Position numbers and translations under genes: made by a program. The notes under the pieces were generated by a model. It was not told where the DNA came from, ran no database searches, and was given only the letters and a program-made list of their open reading frames with translations. A DNA stretch of 64,000 nt from Tannockella sp964372125 (GTDB taxonomy: Bacteria > Bacillota_I > Bacilli_A > Erysipelotrichales > Coprobacillaceae): positions 34,654 through 98,653 of the forward strand of contig CAYJPL010000003.1 in assembly GCA_964372125.1 (NCBI GenBank). The letters run 5' to 3'. Below are positions 24,835 through 33,748 of the stretch, one piece after another; positions within the stretch are counted from its first letter, which is position 1, and each line of letters starts with the position of its first letter.

Positions 24835-26634
24835 ATGTCAAAAATTATCGGAATTGATTTAGGAACAACAAATTCATGTGTAAGTGTTATGGAAAATGGA
24901 GAAGTAAAAGTAATTGCTAATCCTGAAGGTAACCGTACTACACCATCAGTAGTATCATTTAAAAACGAAGAAATTATCGTAGGTGAAGCTGCAAAAAGAC
25001 AAGCAGTTACAAACTTAGATACAATTATGTCAGTAAAACGTCATATGGGTACATCTCATAAAGAAAAAGCAAATGGTAAAGAATATACACCACAAGAAAT
25101 TTCAGCAATGATCTTACAAAACTTAAAAGCAACTGCTGAAGCATATTTAGGACAATCAGTTACTAAAGCAGTAATTACTGTACCAGCGTACTTTAATGAT
25201 GCAGAAAGACAAGCAACAAAAGATGCAGGTAAAATTGCTGGTTTAGAAGTTGAACGTATTATCAACGAACCTACTGCGGCAGCATTAGCATTTGGTTTAG
25301 ATAAATTAGACAAAGAACAAAAAGTATTAGTATACGATTTAGGAGGAGGAACATTTGACGTTTCTATCTTAGATTTAGCTGATGGTACATTTGAAGTATT
25401 ATCTACATCTGGAGATAATCGTTTAGGTGGAGATGACTTCGACCAAAAAGTTATGGACTTTATCGTAGAAGAATTCAAGAAAGAACAAGGAATTGATTTA
25501 GCAGCAGATAAAATGGCTATGCAACGTGTTAAAGAAGCAGCTGAAAAAGCCAAAAAAGACTTATCAGGTGTAGTTCAAACACAAATCTCATTACCATTTA
25601 TCTCAGCTGGGCCAAGTGGACCAGTACATTTAGAATTAACATTAACTAGAGCTAAATTTGATGAACTTACAAAAGATTTAGTTAACCGTACAGAAATCCC
25701 AGTAAAACAAGCCTTAAAAGATGCCGGAATGCAACCAAGTGAAATCGATCAAGTATTATTAGTTGGTGGATCAACACGTATTCCAGCTGTACAAGAATCA
25801 GTAAAAAAATTACTTGGTAAAGAACCAAATAAATCAGTAAACCCTGATGAAGTAGTATCTATGGGTGCAGCTATTCAAGGTGGAGTTATCGCTGGTGATG
25901 TTAAAGATATCTTATTATTAGATGTTACACCATTATCATTAGGTATTGAAACAATGGGTGGAGTTATGACTGTATTAATCGAAAGAAATACAACAATCCC
26001 AACTACAAAATCTCAAGTATTCTCAACGGCTGCAGATAATCAACCAGCAGTAGACATCAATGTTTTACAAGGTGAAAGATCGATGGCTGCAGATAATAAA
26101 CAATTAGGTTTATTTAAATTAGATGGTATTGAAGCTGCTCCAAGAGGGATGCCACAAATCGAAGTAACATTCTCTATTGACGTTAACGGTATCGTAAACG
26201 TAAAAGCAAAAGATTTAAAAACACAAAAAGAACAATCTATCGTTATCCAAAACTCTACTGGATTATCGGATGAAGAAATCGATAAAATGGTAAAAGACGC
26301 AGAAGCTAATAAGGCTGATGATGAAAAGAAACGTAAAGATATCGAAACAAAAAATAAAGCAGAACAAATGATCAATGAAATTGACAAAGCGTTAGTTGAA
26401 CAAGGTGATAAAATTGATGCTACACAAAAAGAATCAGCAGAAAAATTAAAAGAAGAATTAAAAACTGCATTAGATAACAATGATATGGATACATTAGAAG
26501 CAAAAATGGCTGAGTTAGAACAAATGGCTCAACAAATGGCATCTTATGCATATCAACAACAAGGTGAAGCTGGGCAACAAACTGCACCACAAGATGACAA
26601 CGTAGTAGACGCAGATTTCGAAGAGAAAAACTAG
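24835..26634 (+). CDS. dnaK: Chaperone DnaK (Hsp70)
   Basis: ATP-driven Hsp70 chaperone for folding and stress survival. The 599-residue protein has GIDLGTTNSCV at residues 5-15, the ATPase motif DLGGGTFDVS, a substrate-binding domain from about residue 365 and a Gln-rich tail ending DDNVVDADFEEKN. It lacks the roughly 24-residue loop found in Gram-negative DnaK, as expected in Bacillota. SD AGGAGG precedes the ATG. A G+C-rich hairpin lies between it and dnaJ. Confidence 0.98.
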   Translation: MSKIIGIDLGTTNSCVSVMENGEVKVIANPEGNRTTPSVVSFKNEEIIVGEAAKRQAVTNLDTIMSVKRHMGTSHKEKANGKEYTPQEISAMILQNLKATAEAYLGQSVTKAVITVPAYFNDAERQATKDAGKIAGLEVERIINEPTAAALAFGLDKLDKEQKVLVYDLGGGTFDVSILDLADGTFEVLSTSGDNRLGGDDFDQKVMDFIVEEFKKEQGIDLAADKMAMQRVKEAAEKAKKDLSGVVQTQISLPFISAGPSGPVHLELTLTRAKFDELTKDLVNRTEIPVKQALKDAGMQPSEIDQVLLVGGSTRIPAVQESVKKLLGKEPNKSVNPDEVVSMGAAIQGGVIAGDVKDILLLDVTPLSLGIETMGGVMTVLIERNTTIPTTKSQVFSTAADNQPAVDINVLQGERSMAADNKQLGLFKLDGIEAAPRGMPQIEVTFSIDVNGIVNVKAKDLKTQKEQSIVIQNSTGLSDEEIDKMVKDAEANKADDEKKRKDIETKNKAEQMINEIDKALVEQGDKIDATQKESAEKLKEELKTALDNNDMDTLEAKMAELEQMAQQMASYAYQQQGEAGQQTAPQDDNVVDADFEEKN

Positions 26635-26642
26635 TTTGTAAG

Positions 26643-26663
26643 CCAAGGCTTTGCCTTGGTTTT
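26643..26663 (+). terminator. Intercistronic hairpin between dnaK and dnaJ
   Basis: A 7-bp stem CCAAGGC/GCCTTGG with a TTT loop is followed by only four Ts. It may act as a partial terminator or a processing/stability element, giving less dnaJ than dnaK. Confidence 0.5.
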
Positions 26664-26690
26664 CAATAGTATATAGAGAAGGGTAAAATT

Positions 26691-27821
26691 ATGGCAGACA
26701 AAAGAGATTATTATGAGGTGCTTGAAGTATCAAAAAGTGCTTCAGCTGATGAAATAAAAAGAGCATATCGAAAAAAAGCCAAACAATATCATCCCGATGT
26801 AAATAAAGCAGCTGATGCAGAAGACAAATTCAAAGAAGTATCAGAAGCTTATGAAGTGCTATCAGATGATAATAAAAAAGCCGCTTATGACCGTTATGGA
26901 CATGCCGCGTTCCAACAAGGGGCTGGTGGTGCCGGTGGTGCTGGTGGTTTTGGAGGCTTTGGATTTGATGATGTTGATTTAGGTGATATCTTTGGATCAT
27001 TCTTTGGTGGAGGTGGTGGACGTGGTAGAGCTCGTCCAACAGGACCTAGACGTGGAGATGATCGTTTAGCACACTTAGAGATTAACTTTATGGAAGCAAT
27101 CAATGGTGTAAAAAAAGATGTGAAAATCAACTATGATGCAGTATGTAATACATGTAATGGATCAGGTGCAAAAAATGCAAATGATGTGACTACTTGTACT
27201 CGTTGTAACGGTAGTGGTCAAGTTCAACAACAACAACATTCGCCATTTGGTACATTTGTAACGAATGCTACGTGTCCTGAGTGTAATGGAACTGGTAAAG
27301 TTATTAAAAATAAATGTGATAAATGTCATGGACGTGGGTATGAAAATAAAACAGTTACTGTACAATTAGATATTCCTGCTGGAATCAATACTCATCAACA
27401 ATTGCGTGTTCCTGGAAAAGGAGGACGTGGAGCTAATGGTGGACCTAATGGAGACTATTTCGTAGAAATTCATGTACGTTCACATCCTCACTTTGTGCGT
27501 GATGGTAAAAATATTTATATCACAGTACCGATTTCAACAATTGATGCAACGCTAGGTTGTGAAGTGGATGTTCCTACTGTGCAAGGTGATGTAACTTTAA
27601 AAGTACCAGCCGGTACACAAAATGCAACAACAATGCGTTTAAAAGGAAAAGGTGTCAAAGATTTACGTAGTGATAATTACGGAGATCAACTTGTTAAGAT
27701 TGAAATTAAAGTACCTACAAAACTATCAAGTGAAGAAAAGGAACTTTATAAAAAATTAGCTACAATGACAAATAAAAAAGATTCAATTTTCGAAAGTTTC
27801 AAAAAAGCATTTAAGAAATAA
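26691..27821 (+). CDS. dnaJ: Chaperone DnaJ (Hsp40)
   Basis: Co-chaperone that delivers substrates to DnaK and stimulates its ATPase. The 376-residue protein has a J domain with HPD near residue 34, a Gly/Phe-rich linker (about 75-110), and four zinc-binding repeats of the form CxxCxGxG (CNTCNGSG, CTRCNGSG, CPECNGTG, CDKCHGRG). The C-terminal substrate domains are complete. It is the last gene of the CIRCE-controlled operon. Confidence 0.97.
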   Translation: MADKRDYYEVLEVSKSASADEIKRAYRKKAKQYHPDVNKAADAEDKFKEVSEAYEVLSDDNKKAAYDRYGHAAFQQGAGGAGGAGGFGGFGFDDVDLGDIFGSFFGGGGGRGRARPTGPRRGDDRLAHLEINFMEAINGVKKDVKINYDAVCNTCNGSGAKNANDVTTCTRCNGSGQVQQQQHSPFGTFVTNATCPECNGTGKVIKNKCDKCHGRGYENKTVTVQLDIPAGINTHQQLRVPGKGGRGANGGPNGDYFVEIHVRSHPHFVRDGKNIYITVPISTIDATLGCEVDVPTVQGDVTLKVPAGTQNATTMRLKGKGVKDLRSDNYGDQLVKIEIKVPTKLSSEEKELYKKLATMTNKKDSIFESFKKAFKK

Positions 27822-27822
27822 A

Positions 27823-27858
27823 AATATGCCATACATTGTATGGCATATTTCTTTTTTA
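27823..27858 (+). terminator. Terminator of the heat-shock operon
   Basis: Perfect 13-bp stem AAATATGCCATAC/GTATGGCATATTT followed by CTTTTTT. Confidence 0.9.
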
Positions 27859-27866
27859 GATAAAGA

Positions 27867-27888
27867 AAAAAGGAGCATAAGCTCCTTA
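27867..27888 (-). terminator. Terminator of rpmB
   Basis: Stem AAGGAGC/GCTCCTT with loop ATAA; on the minus strand a T run follows. Confidence 0.8.
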
Positions 27889-27920
27889 TTGTTGTATGTA
27901 CTGTATATTTAATGAGTTAA

Positions 27921-28106
27921 TTATCCAGCTTTTCTTAAGCTTCTTAATTCTCTTGTAGAAATTCTAACTTTTGTAGGTTTACCATCTACTAAAATAGTAG
28001 CTTTTTGTAAATTAACATTCCATTTTCTTCTACTAGAGTTTAAAGCATGAGAACGTGTATTTCCAGACATAGGTCCTTTACCACTGATTTGACATTTTCT
28101 TGACAT
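27921..28106 (-). CDS. rpmB: Ribosomal protein bL28
   Basis: Large-subunit protein of 61 residues. The N-terminus MSRKCQISGKGPMSGN, the SSRRKWNVNLQK segment and the RISTRELRSL end are typical of L28. Only Cys5 of the zinc-ribbon type motif is kept, so this is a C-minus form. SD AAGGAGG precedes the ATG. Divergence from asp23-fakA is the same arrangement seen in Bacillus. Confidence 0.96.
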   Translation of the reverse strand: MSRKCQISGKGPMSGNTRSHALNSSRRKWNVNLQKATILVDGKPTKVRISTRELRSLRKAG

Positions 28107-28150
28107 GTTAGTTCTCCCTCCTTTTTAGTAGTGTTTTAACATACTTTGCT

Positions 28151-28179
28151 ATGATACCATTATTTACATCAATTTGCAA
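28151..28179 (-). promoter_or_regulatory. Promoter of rpmB
   Basis: On the minus strand, -35 TTGCAA and extended -10 TGGTATCAT are separated by 17 bases. Confidence 0.65.
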
Positions 28180-28235
28180 TTGTTTTTGTAAAAAAAATAC
28201 AAATAACTTTTACTTATTATTATAACTATTGCATT

Positions 28236-28258
28236 AGTAAATATTGGCTATATTTACT
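28236..28258. repeat. 23-bp inverted repeat between rpmB and asp23
   Basis: Perfect 9-bp arms AGTAAATAT/ATATTTACT flank a TGGCT centre. There is no T run, so it is not a terminator. It lies 44 bases before the asp23 -35 hexamer and could be an operator. Confidence 0.45.
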
Positions 28259-28301
28259 ATATAAGTTGTTTGATGCATTTGCAAGTACTTTGGACGAAAA
28301 T

Positions 28302-28330
28302 TTGTACAATTTAAAAAAATAATGTATAAT
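28302..28330 (+). promoter_or_regulatory. Promoter of asp23-fakA
   Basis: -35 TTGTAC and consensus -10 TATAAT are separated by 17 bases. Confidence 0.75.
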
Positions 28331-28366
28331 AGGTTGAGGCGTTTTAAAAAACGATGGAGGTATCAT

Positions 28367-28723
28367 ATGATAGAAAAAAATACAAACATAGGCAATATTG
28401 CAATCACTCTAGATGTGGTTGCAACTGTTGCTGGTGGTGCTGCTACTGAATGTTATGGAGTAGTTGGTATGGCAAGTCAAAAGAAGTTAAAAGATGGGTT
28501 TTATGAACTTTTAAGACGTGAAAATTTTGCGAAGGGCATTGTTGTTCAAAATGGAACGTCAGGTCTTATTTTGGATTTATATATTGTTGTAGGGCATGGC
28601 ATCAAAATTACTGAAGTTATTGTCGAAGTGCAAAAGAAAGTTAAATACGTTATAGAGTCTACACTAGATACAAATGTTGAATCAGTTAATATATTTGTAC
28701 AAGGAATTAGAAGTGTAGAATAA
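28367..28723 (+). CDS. Asp23/Gls24 family protein (YloU-like)
   Basis: A 118-residue Asp23/Gls24 envelope stress-response family protein. The conserved region runs from GNIAITLDVVATVAGGAATE through GVVGM to VNIFVQGIR at the end. The ATG at 28367 has SD TGGAGG, and an in-frame ATG at 28322 lies in the promoter. Its place directly before the fatty-acid-kinase-like gene and after divergent rpmB matches Bacillus yloU-yloV. Molecular role is not settled for this family; it often associates with the membrane. Confidence 0.93.
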   Translation: MIEKNTNIGNIAITLDVVATVAGGAATECYGVVGMASQKKLKDGFYELLRRENFAKGIVVQNGTSGLILDLYIVVGHGIKITEVIVEVQKKVKYVIESTLDTNVESVNIFVQGIRSVE

Positions 28724-28733
28724 GGAGTAAATG

Positions 28734-30362
28734 ATGAAAGAGATTAACGGAATATTATTTAAAGAGATGGTAATTGCAGGTGCAAACGTGTTGCATAACA
28801 ATCATCGTGAAATTGATGCACTAAATGTTTTTCCAGTACCAGATGGTGATACAGGAACAAATATGTCATTAACTTTTAGTGCTGGTGCAAATGATGTTGC
28901 ATCAATGGAAACAGCAGATATTTATGAAATTGCTAGAAAATTATCAAAAGGATTATTAATGGGGGCAAGAGGAAACTCGGGTGTTATCTTGTCACAAATC
29001 TTTAGAGGCTTTGCAGCTGCTCTAGAAGGATATAAAACAGTTGATGCAGTTGCTCTTGCAAATGCATTAGATAATGGGACGAAAGTAGCATATAAAGCGG
29101 TTATGCGCCCTGTTGAAGGTACAATTTTAACAGTAATAAGAGAATCAAGTGCTGCTGTAAAAGAATATGCAAAACATGGAATGGAAATAGAGGAAGTATT
29201 CGCGTACTTTTTAGAAGAAGCAGAAGCTTCATTACAACGTACTCCTGAACTTTTACCAGTATTAAAAGAAGTAGGAGTAATTGACAGTGGTGGTGCTGGA
29301 TTAGTGTTAATCTTTAGTGGATTTATGTCTGCCTTAGCTGGTGATACTATAAAACGTATTGAGATTTCAAATGCGGAAGTTGACGGATCGTTAATTGATG
29401 GGGCTAGTAGTGATGAATTTGGATATTGTACAGAATTTATTGTAAGATTAGATGATAGTATGATTTCTAAGTTTAATGAGGACCAATTAAAAAATGAGTT
29501 GGAAAGAATTCCAGGAGACAGTATTGTAGTTGTTCAAGATGAAGAAATTGTTAAAGTTCATGTACATACACTAAAACCGGGAAATGCTCTAAATATTGCA
29601 CAAAGATTTGGTGAATTTGTTAAGTTGAAAATCGAAAACATGCAAGAACAGCATAATACTATTACGGATGCAAAAGAAGCTCCAGTAAAAGAAAATCCTC
29701 CAAAAGAAACAGCAATTATTTCTGTTTGTGTTGGTAGTGGTGTGGAAAAAGCATTCTTAGAATTACACTGTGATCATGTGGTAAGTGGTGGGCAAACAAT
29801 GAACCCGTCTACTGAGGATTTGGTTCAAGCAGTATTGAATTTAAATGCAAAAAATGTAATTATTCTACCTAATAATTCAAATATTGTAATGACTGCACAA
29901 CAAGTTGCTACGATTTTAGAAGATAAAGTAAATGTTATTGTAATTGCATCAAAAACAATTCCAGAAGGACTTGTGGCACTTACAATGTATAATCCTAACG
30001 TAGATTTAGAAGAAAACATCGAAGAGATGGAAGCGGCTATGAAAACAGTAAAAACTGGACAAGTAACATTTGCGATAAAAGATACAACAATTGATGGTGT
30101 TGAAATTCGTGCAAATGAATACATGGCAATATGCCAAAAAGATATTGTTGCATGTAAACCTGATTATATGTCAGCATTAAAAATAACATTAACTAACCTT
30201 GTAGATGAAGATAGTGAATTAATCACATTGCTTGTAGGTGAAGGCGTACAAAGTGATGATGTAGAAGAAATTGAAAGCTTTGTTGAAGATAACTTTGATG
30301 CAGAGTTAGAAGTGATTCAAGGTAATCAACCAGTATATTCATTTATCGTTGGAGTAGAGTAG
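28734..30362 (+). CDS. fakA: Fatty acid kinase catalytic subunit FakA (DAK2/DhaL domain)
   Basis: Phosphorylates fatty acids bound to FakB so that exogenous fatty acids enter phospholipid synthesis. The 542-residue protein has an N-terminal DhaL kinase domain with FPVPDGDTGTNM near residue 33, GARGNSGVILSQ near residue 79 and DSGGAGL. A middle domain and a C-terminal DegV-like EDD domain follow. Of two adjacent ATGs the second (28734) is 6 bases from SD AGGAG. It follows the asp23 gene by 10 bases. No fakB gene is in the window. Confidence 0.93.
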   Translation: MKEINGILFKEMVIAGANVLHNNHREIDALNVFPVPDGDTGTNMSLTFSAGANDVASMETADIYEIARKLSKGLLMGARGNSGVILSQIFRGFAAALEGYKTVDAVALANALDNGTKVAYKAVMRPVEGTILTVIRESSAAVKEYAKHGMEIEEVFAYFLEEAEASLQRTPELLPVLKEVGVIDSGGAGLVLIFSGFMSALAGDTIKRIEISNAEVDGSLIDGASSDEFGYCTEFIVRLDDSMISKFNEDQLKNELERIPGDSIVVVQDEEIVKVHVHTLKPGNALNIAQRFGEFVKLKIENMQEQHNTITDAKEAPVKENPPKETAIISVCVGSGVEKAFLELHCDHVVSGGQTMNPSTEDLVQAVLNLNAKNVIILPNNSNIVMTAQQVATILEDKVNVIVIASKTIPEGLVALTMYNPNVDLEENIEEMEAAMKTVKTGQVTFAIKDTTIDGVEIRANEYMAICQKDIVACKPDYMSALKITLTNLVDEDSELITLLVGEGVQSDDVEEIESFVEDNFDAELEVIQGNQPVYSFIVGVE

Positions 30363-30385
30363 ATATTATATCTACTCTTTTTTTT
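30357..30385 (+). terminator. Terminator of asp23-fakA
   Basis: Perfect 9-bp stem GAGTAGATA/TATCTACTC with TTA loop and a nine-T run; it overlaps the fakA stop. Confidence 0.92.
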
Positions 30386-30401
30386 AGTTCACTTGCTTTA
30401 A

Positions 30402-30430
30402 TTGTATAAAGCATGGCATTATGCTATAAT
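30402..30430 (+). promoter_or_regulatory. Promoter of the xanthine dehydrogenase operon
   Basis: -35 TTGTAT and consensus -10 TATAAT are separated by 17 bases. The spacer holds a short dyad AGCAT/ATGCT (30410-30425) that might be an operator; it does not resemble a ModE site. Confidence 0.65.
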
Positions 30431-30465
30431 CAAGACGCTTTTAGTAGTTAGTAAAGGAGGCTATA

Positions 30466-30993
30466 ATGAATTTTTTAATAACCGGAAGTAAAGGTGTTGG
30501 TAAAACATATTTAGTAAATCAAATAACTAAAAATATAGGACAAGATGTTATAGGTTATAGTACATTGATTGATGAAAGAATGGATACATTTTCAACGTAT
30601 AAGATGCTAAATCTTTATACAAATAAAACGCAATTAATAAGTAAATATTGTGATGGTAAGATTCAAGGAATTGAAGATACGTTTGAAACTTTTGGAGTAA
30701 ACTGCTTAAAGGATGTATTGAAAGACGAGAGTAAACTTGTGGTATTAGATGAACTAGGTAGGTTTGAGAAAAATTGTAAACAGTTTATCAAAATGTTACA
30801 TAAGGTGCTTGACCAAAACAGAATAGTATTCGCGGTTTTGAAAAAAGAAAAAATCGACTATCTTGACCAAATAAAACAGCGAAGGGATATTGTTTTATTT
30901 GATTTAGATATACAATCTAAAGAGGAAGTCTCAACACAAATATACAATATTATAGGGGAAAATAAAGATGTTAAAAGTAATGAAGAAAATTAG
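30466..30993 (+). CDS. THEP1-like NTPase
   Basis: A 175-residue P-loop protein resembling the NTPase_1/THEP1 family. Walker A is GSKGVGKT at residues 7-14 and Walker B is VVLDELGRFE near residue 90, with the E-L/I-G pattern of THEP1. It heads a nine-gene operon for a FecBCD-type importer, a xanthine permease, xanthine dehydrogenase and MocA, and overlaps the next gene by 26 bases. That position suggests a role in cofactor or substrate supply for the hydroxylase, in the manner of MobB-like GTPases, but this is inference. SD AAAGGAGG is strong. Confidence 0.75.
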   Translation: MNFLITGSKGVGKTYLVNQITKNIGQDVIGYSTLIDERMDTFSTYKMLNLYTNKTQLISKYCDGKIQGIEDTFETFGVNCLKDVLKDESKLVVLDELGRFEKNCKQFIKMLHKVLDQNRIVFAVLKKEKIDYLDQIKQRRDIVLFDLDIQSKEEVSTQIYNIIGENKDVKSNEEN

Positions 30994-31996
30994 CTATATA
31001 ATGCTTTCATGTATGCTTATTCTAAGTGTTACAGGATGTAGCAATGAAAAAAAAGATAGCGATAACAAACAAGAAAAGACGATTACAGTCATTGATCAAG
31101 CAGGGCGTACAGTTGAATTAGAGGAAAGTGCGTCGCGTATTGTAAGTGCTTATTATGTTTCGACATATACAATGTTATCGCTAGGAAACAGTGGTAATGT
31201 AGTAGGTCTAGAAAACAAAGCAGATACACGCAATATTTATACACTTGTAGATCCAACATTATTAGAAAAGCCTGGTATTGGTACTTCAAAAGCGATTGAT
31301 GTAGAAGCAATTGTGGCACTTGAACCTGATGTAGTTATAATACCTTTAAAATTACAAGATTATATTACTTCATTTGATGAACTTGGAATAAAAGTGATTG
31401 TTGTAAATCCTGAATCACAAGAACAATTAGAGGAAATGATTTTATTATTAGGTGAAGTTACTGGAACTTCAGCTAAAGCAAATGAATTAGTAGCTTACTA
31501 TAAGCAAAAAGTAGATATGTTAAATGGTATTGATAAAACAAATACACCTAGTGTGTACATGGCTAGTAATAGCTCCTATTTAGAAGTTGCAACTACATCA
31601 ATGTACCAAAATACAATTATTGAGCTTGCAGGTGGAAGCAATGCAATGGAAAATGTTGAAGGAGACTACTGGACAGCAGTCTCGTATGAAACAATTATCG
31701 TAAATAATCCAGAAGTGATTATTGTACCACCAGGTGCTAGTTATAGTGTAGAAGATATAATGCAAGATAAACAACTTATGGATGTAGATGCAATAAAAAA
31801 TAAACAAGTATATCAAATGCCAAAAGGACTTGAGGAATGGGATTCACCAGTTCCATCAGGGATACTTGGAAGTTTATGGCTTACAAGTATTTTACAAAGT
31901 GATTCATATACGCATGATGATTTTGTAAAGGATGTACAAGCATTTTATCAAGAATTCTATGGATTCGATATAGATGTTACAATGTTGGATAAATAA
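30968..31996 (+). CDS. FecB/BtuF-type ABC transporter substrate-binding lipoprotein
   Basis: Extracellular solute-binding protein of the iron-complex/cobalamin/molybdate cluster, 342 residues. A lipoprotein signal with lipobox VTGC is near residue 26. The body has two lobes (IVSAYYVSTYTML and LEPDVVIIPLKLQDY in lobe 1, MENVEGDYWTAVSYE in lobe 2) joined by a long helix. It lies directly upstream of its permease and ATPase. Family members carry Fe-siderophores, heme, B12, or molybdate/tungstate (MolA/MolB group). Because the operon encodes a molybdenum hydroxylase and MocA, molybdate or tungstate is an attractive but unproved substrate. Confidence 0.88.
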   Translation: MLKVMKKISYIMLSCMLILSVTGCSNEKKDSDNKQEKTITVIDQAGRTVELEESASRIVSAYYVSTYTMLSLGNSGNVVGLENKADTRNIYTLVDPTLLEKPGIGTSKAIDVEAIVALEPDVVIIPLKLQDYITSFDELGIKVIVVNPESQEQLEEMILLLGEVTGTSAKANELVAYYKQKVDMLNGIDKTNTPSVYMASNSSYLEVATTSMYQNTIIELAGGSNAMENVEGDYWTAVSYETIIVNNPEVIIVPPGASYSVEDIMQDKQLMDVDAIKNKQVYQMPKGLEEWDSPVPSGILGSLWLTSILQSDSYTHDDFVKDVQAFYQEFYGFDIDVTMLDK

Positions 31997-31997
31997 G

Positions 31998-32984
31998 ATG
32001 AGAAAAAAACACTATGTGTTTGTTATATTGTTTATTTGTATTATGTTATTCGTTTATTCACTCACAATAGGAAGTTATCCAATTTCTATTGATGATATAT
32101 TTTCAAAAACCACAGATCAAAATCAAATTATAAAAAATGTATTTTATAATCTACGACTTCCTAGGGTAACTATGGGGTTACTTGTAGGATTAGTATTAGG
32201 ATTAGCAGGGGCAATATATCAAATCGTATTCTCTAATGCACTAGCCTCTCCTGATTTAACAGGGGTTGTATCAGGCGCAAGCTTTGGAGCAGCAATCGCA
32301 ATAGTGAGTGGAATCAATGGGGTATTTATGATTGCTGGAATTTCATTTATTACTAGTATTTTGGCATTGCTTTTAGTGTTGCTACTTGTAAAGATTACTT
32401 CAAGTAAACAAATAGTGACTTATTTGCTTTCGGGTGTAATTGTTTCGGCACTATGTAATGCTGGAATGATGATGTTAAAGTATGTTGCAGATCCATTGCA
32501 AGAGCTTGGATTGATTGATTTTTGGACAATGGGTTCACTTTCGAGTGTAACCGTGGATAAACTATTTATGGTGTTTGTATTGGCTTGTATACCATATGTT
32601 GTTTTATTGTTTTTACAAAAACAAATAAGCATGCTTTTGCTAGGAAGTGATAATGCAAAATACTTAGGTATTAATGTACATTCATTTCAAGTGATTATAT
32701 TATTGTTATCGACGGTGATGGTAGCTAGTGTATTGTCGGTTACTGGAGTAATATCATTTGTCGGTTTAGTAGCACCGCACATTGCATATTTTATTTTGAA
32801 AAGTAGAACAAAATATTTCTTATTTGTATCTAGCTTACTTGGTTCCATAATTGTTCTTATAGGGGATATTCTTGCAAGAGCGATTATGCCAGGAGTTGAG
32901 TTACCTTTAAGTGTACTTACAACACTGATTTCATGTCCGATACTTTTTTATTGGATGTATCAAAAGCGAGGAGTCTCAAAATGA
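31998..32984 (+). CDS. FecCD-type ABC transporter permease
   Basis: Membrane subunit with about nine to ten hydrophobic segments, 328 residues from the ATG at 31998. Family motifs LRLPRVTMGLLVGLVLGLAG (residues 40-60 approximately) and GVISFVGLVAPHIAYF near residue 255 are clear, with the coupling region around GVELPLSVLTTLISCPILF at the C-terminus. It starts one base after the binding-protein stop and its TGA overlaps the ATPase start (ATGA). A longer in-frame start at 31974 inside the preceding gene is less likely. Confidence 0.92.
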   Translation: MRKKHYVFVILFICIMLFVYSLTIGSYPISIDDIFSKTTDQNQIIKNVFYNLRLPRVTMGLLVGLVLGLAGAIYQIVFSNALASPDLTGVVSGASFGAAIAIVSGINGVFMIAGISFITSILALLLVLLLVKITSSKQIVTYLLSGVIVSALCNAGMMMLKYVADPLQELGLIDFWTMGSLSSVTVDKLFMVFVLACIPYVVLLFLQKQISMLLLGSDNAKYLGINVHSFQVIILLLSTVMVASVLSVTGVISFVGLVAPHIAYFILKSRTKYFLFVSSLLGSIIVLIGDILARAIMPGVELPLSVLTTLISCPILFYWMYQKRGVSK

Positions 32985-33745
32985 AACAATTAGAAGTTAT
33001 AAACCTAAAAGCAGGGTATCAAACACTAATTATTGATGATGTACAAATTTCTTTAGATGCTAAAAAGTGTATTGCTATTTTAGGGAAAAATGGTAGTGGA
33101 AAAAGTACGTTATTTAAAGCAATGATGGATAATGTAGAAAAATGTAGTGGTGAAGTTCTTATTCAAGGAAAAGATTATTATAAGTTGCGTAGTAATGATA
33201 GGGCAAAAACAATGACGATGCTTAGTCAGCAATTTGATTTATTAGAAGGACTTATGGTAAGAGAGATTATTGAAATGGGGAGACACCCCTATCAAAATAG
33301 ATTCTTTGATAAAGCAACAAAACTAAATATGCAAATTATAGAAGATTTAGAAATATCTGATTTGTTAGATAAATCGTATCAAATTTTATCAAGTGGACAA
33401 AAGCAGCTAGTACAACTAGCAAGAGTGGTTCATCAAGATACATCTGTGATGTTATTTGATGAACCAGATAGCAGTTTAGATTATTCAAACACACATTTAA
33501 TCTATAAAAAGATAATACAAATAGTTAAAGAAACGGGGAAGACCGCATTAGTAATCTTACATGATCCAATGTTAGCGTTACAATACTTTGACGAAGTGTA
33601 TATCTTCGATAATGGTAAAATTATAGAAAAAATTAATACAAATGATAGTGTGGAGATAATTGAAGGTAAATTGAATTTAATTTACCCAGAATTGGCAGTT
33701 TATAAAGATAAGGGGAAAAAACTATATTATTGTAGTTTGAAATAG
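32981..33745 (+). CDS. ABC transporter ATP-binding protein (FecE-like)
   Basis: ATPase of the preceding importer, 254 residues. Walker A LGKNGSGKST is near residue 35, the signature LSSGQKQL near residue 136, Walker B VMLFDEPDSSLD near residue 155 and the switch histidine in LVILHDP near residue 195. The signature LSSGQ replaces the commoner LSGGE/Q. The ATG overlaps the permease stop codon, and SD GCGAGGAG lies in the permease gene. Confidence 0.93.
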   Translation: MKQLEVINLKAGYQTLIIDDVQISLDAKKCIAILGKNGSGKSTLFKAMMDNVEKCSGEVLIQGKDYYKLRSNDRAKTMTMLSQQFDLLEGLMVREIIEMGRHPYQNRFFDKATKLNMQIIEDLEISDLLDKSYQILSSGQKQLVQLARVVHQDTSVMLFDEPDSSLDYSNTHLIYKKIIQIVKETGKTALVILHDPMLALQYFDEVYIFDNGKIIEKINTNDSVEIIEGKLNLIYPELAVYKDKGKKLYYCSLK

Positions 33746-33748
33746 AAA

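Noticed and set aside
26040..26480. Long minus-strand ORF opposite dnaK (and similar ones at 25056-25553 and 6193-6570)
   Set aside because: They lie fully antisense to conserved genes, have low-complexity Ser/Phe/Leu-rich products and no SD; they are shadows of the codon bias.
26691..27821. dnaJ G/F-rich stretch as a repeat element
   Set aside because: The GGTGG-rich DNA at about 26920-27030 is simply the coding sequence of the normal Gly/Phe linker of DnaJ.
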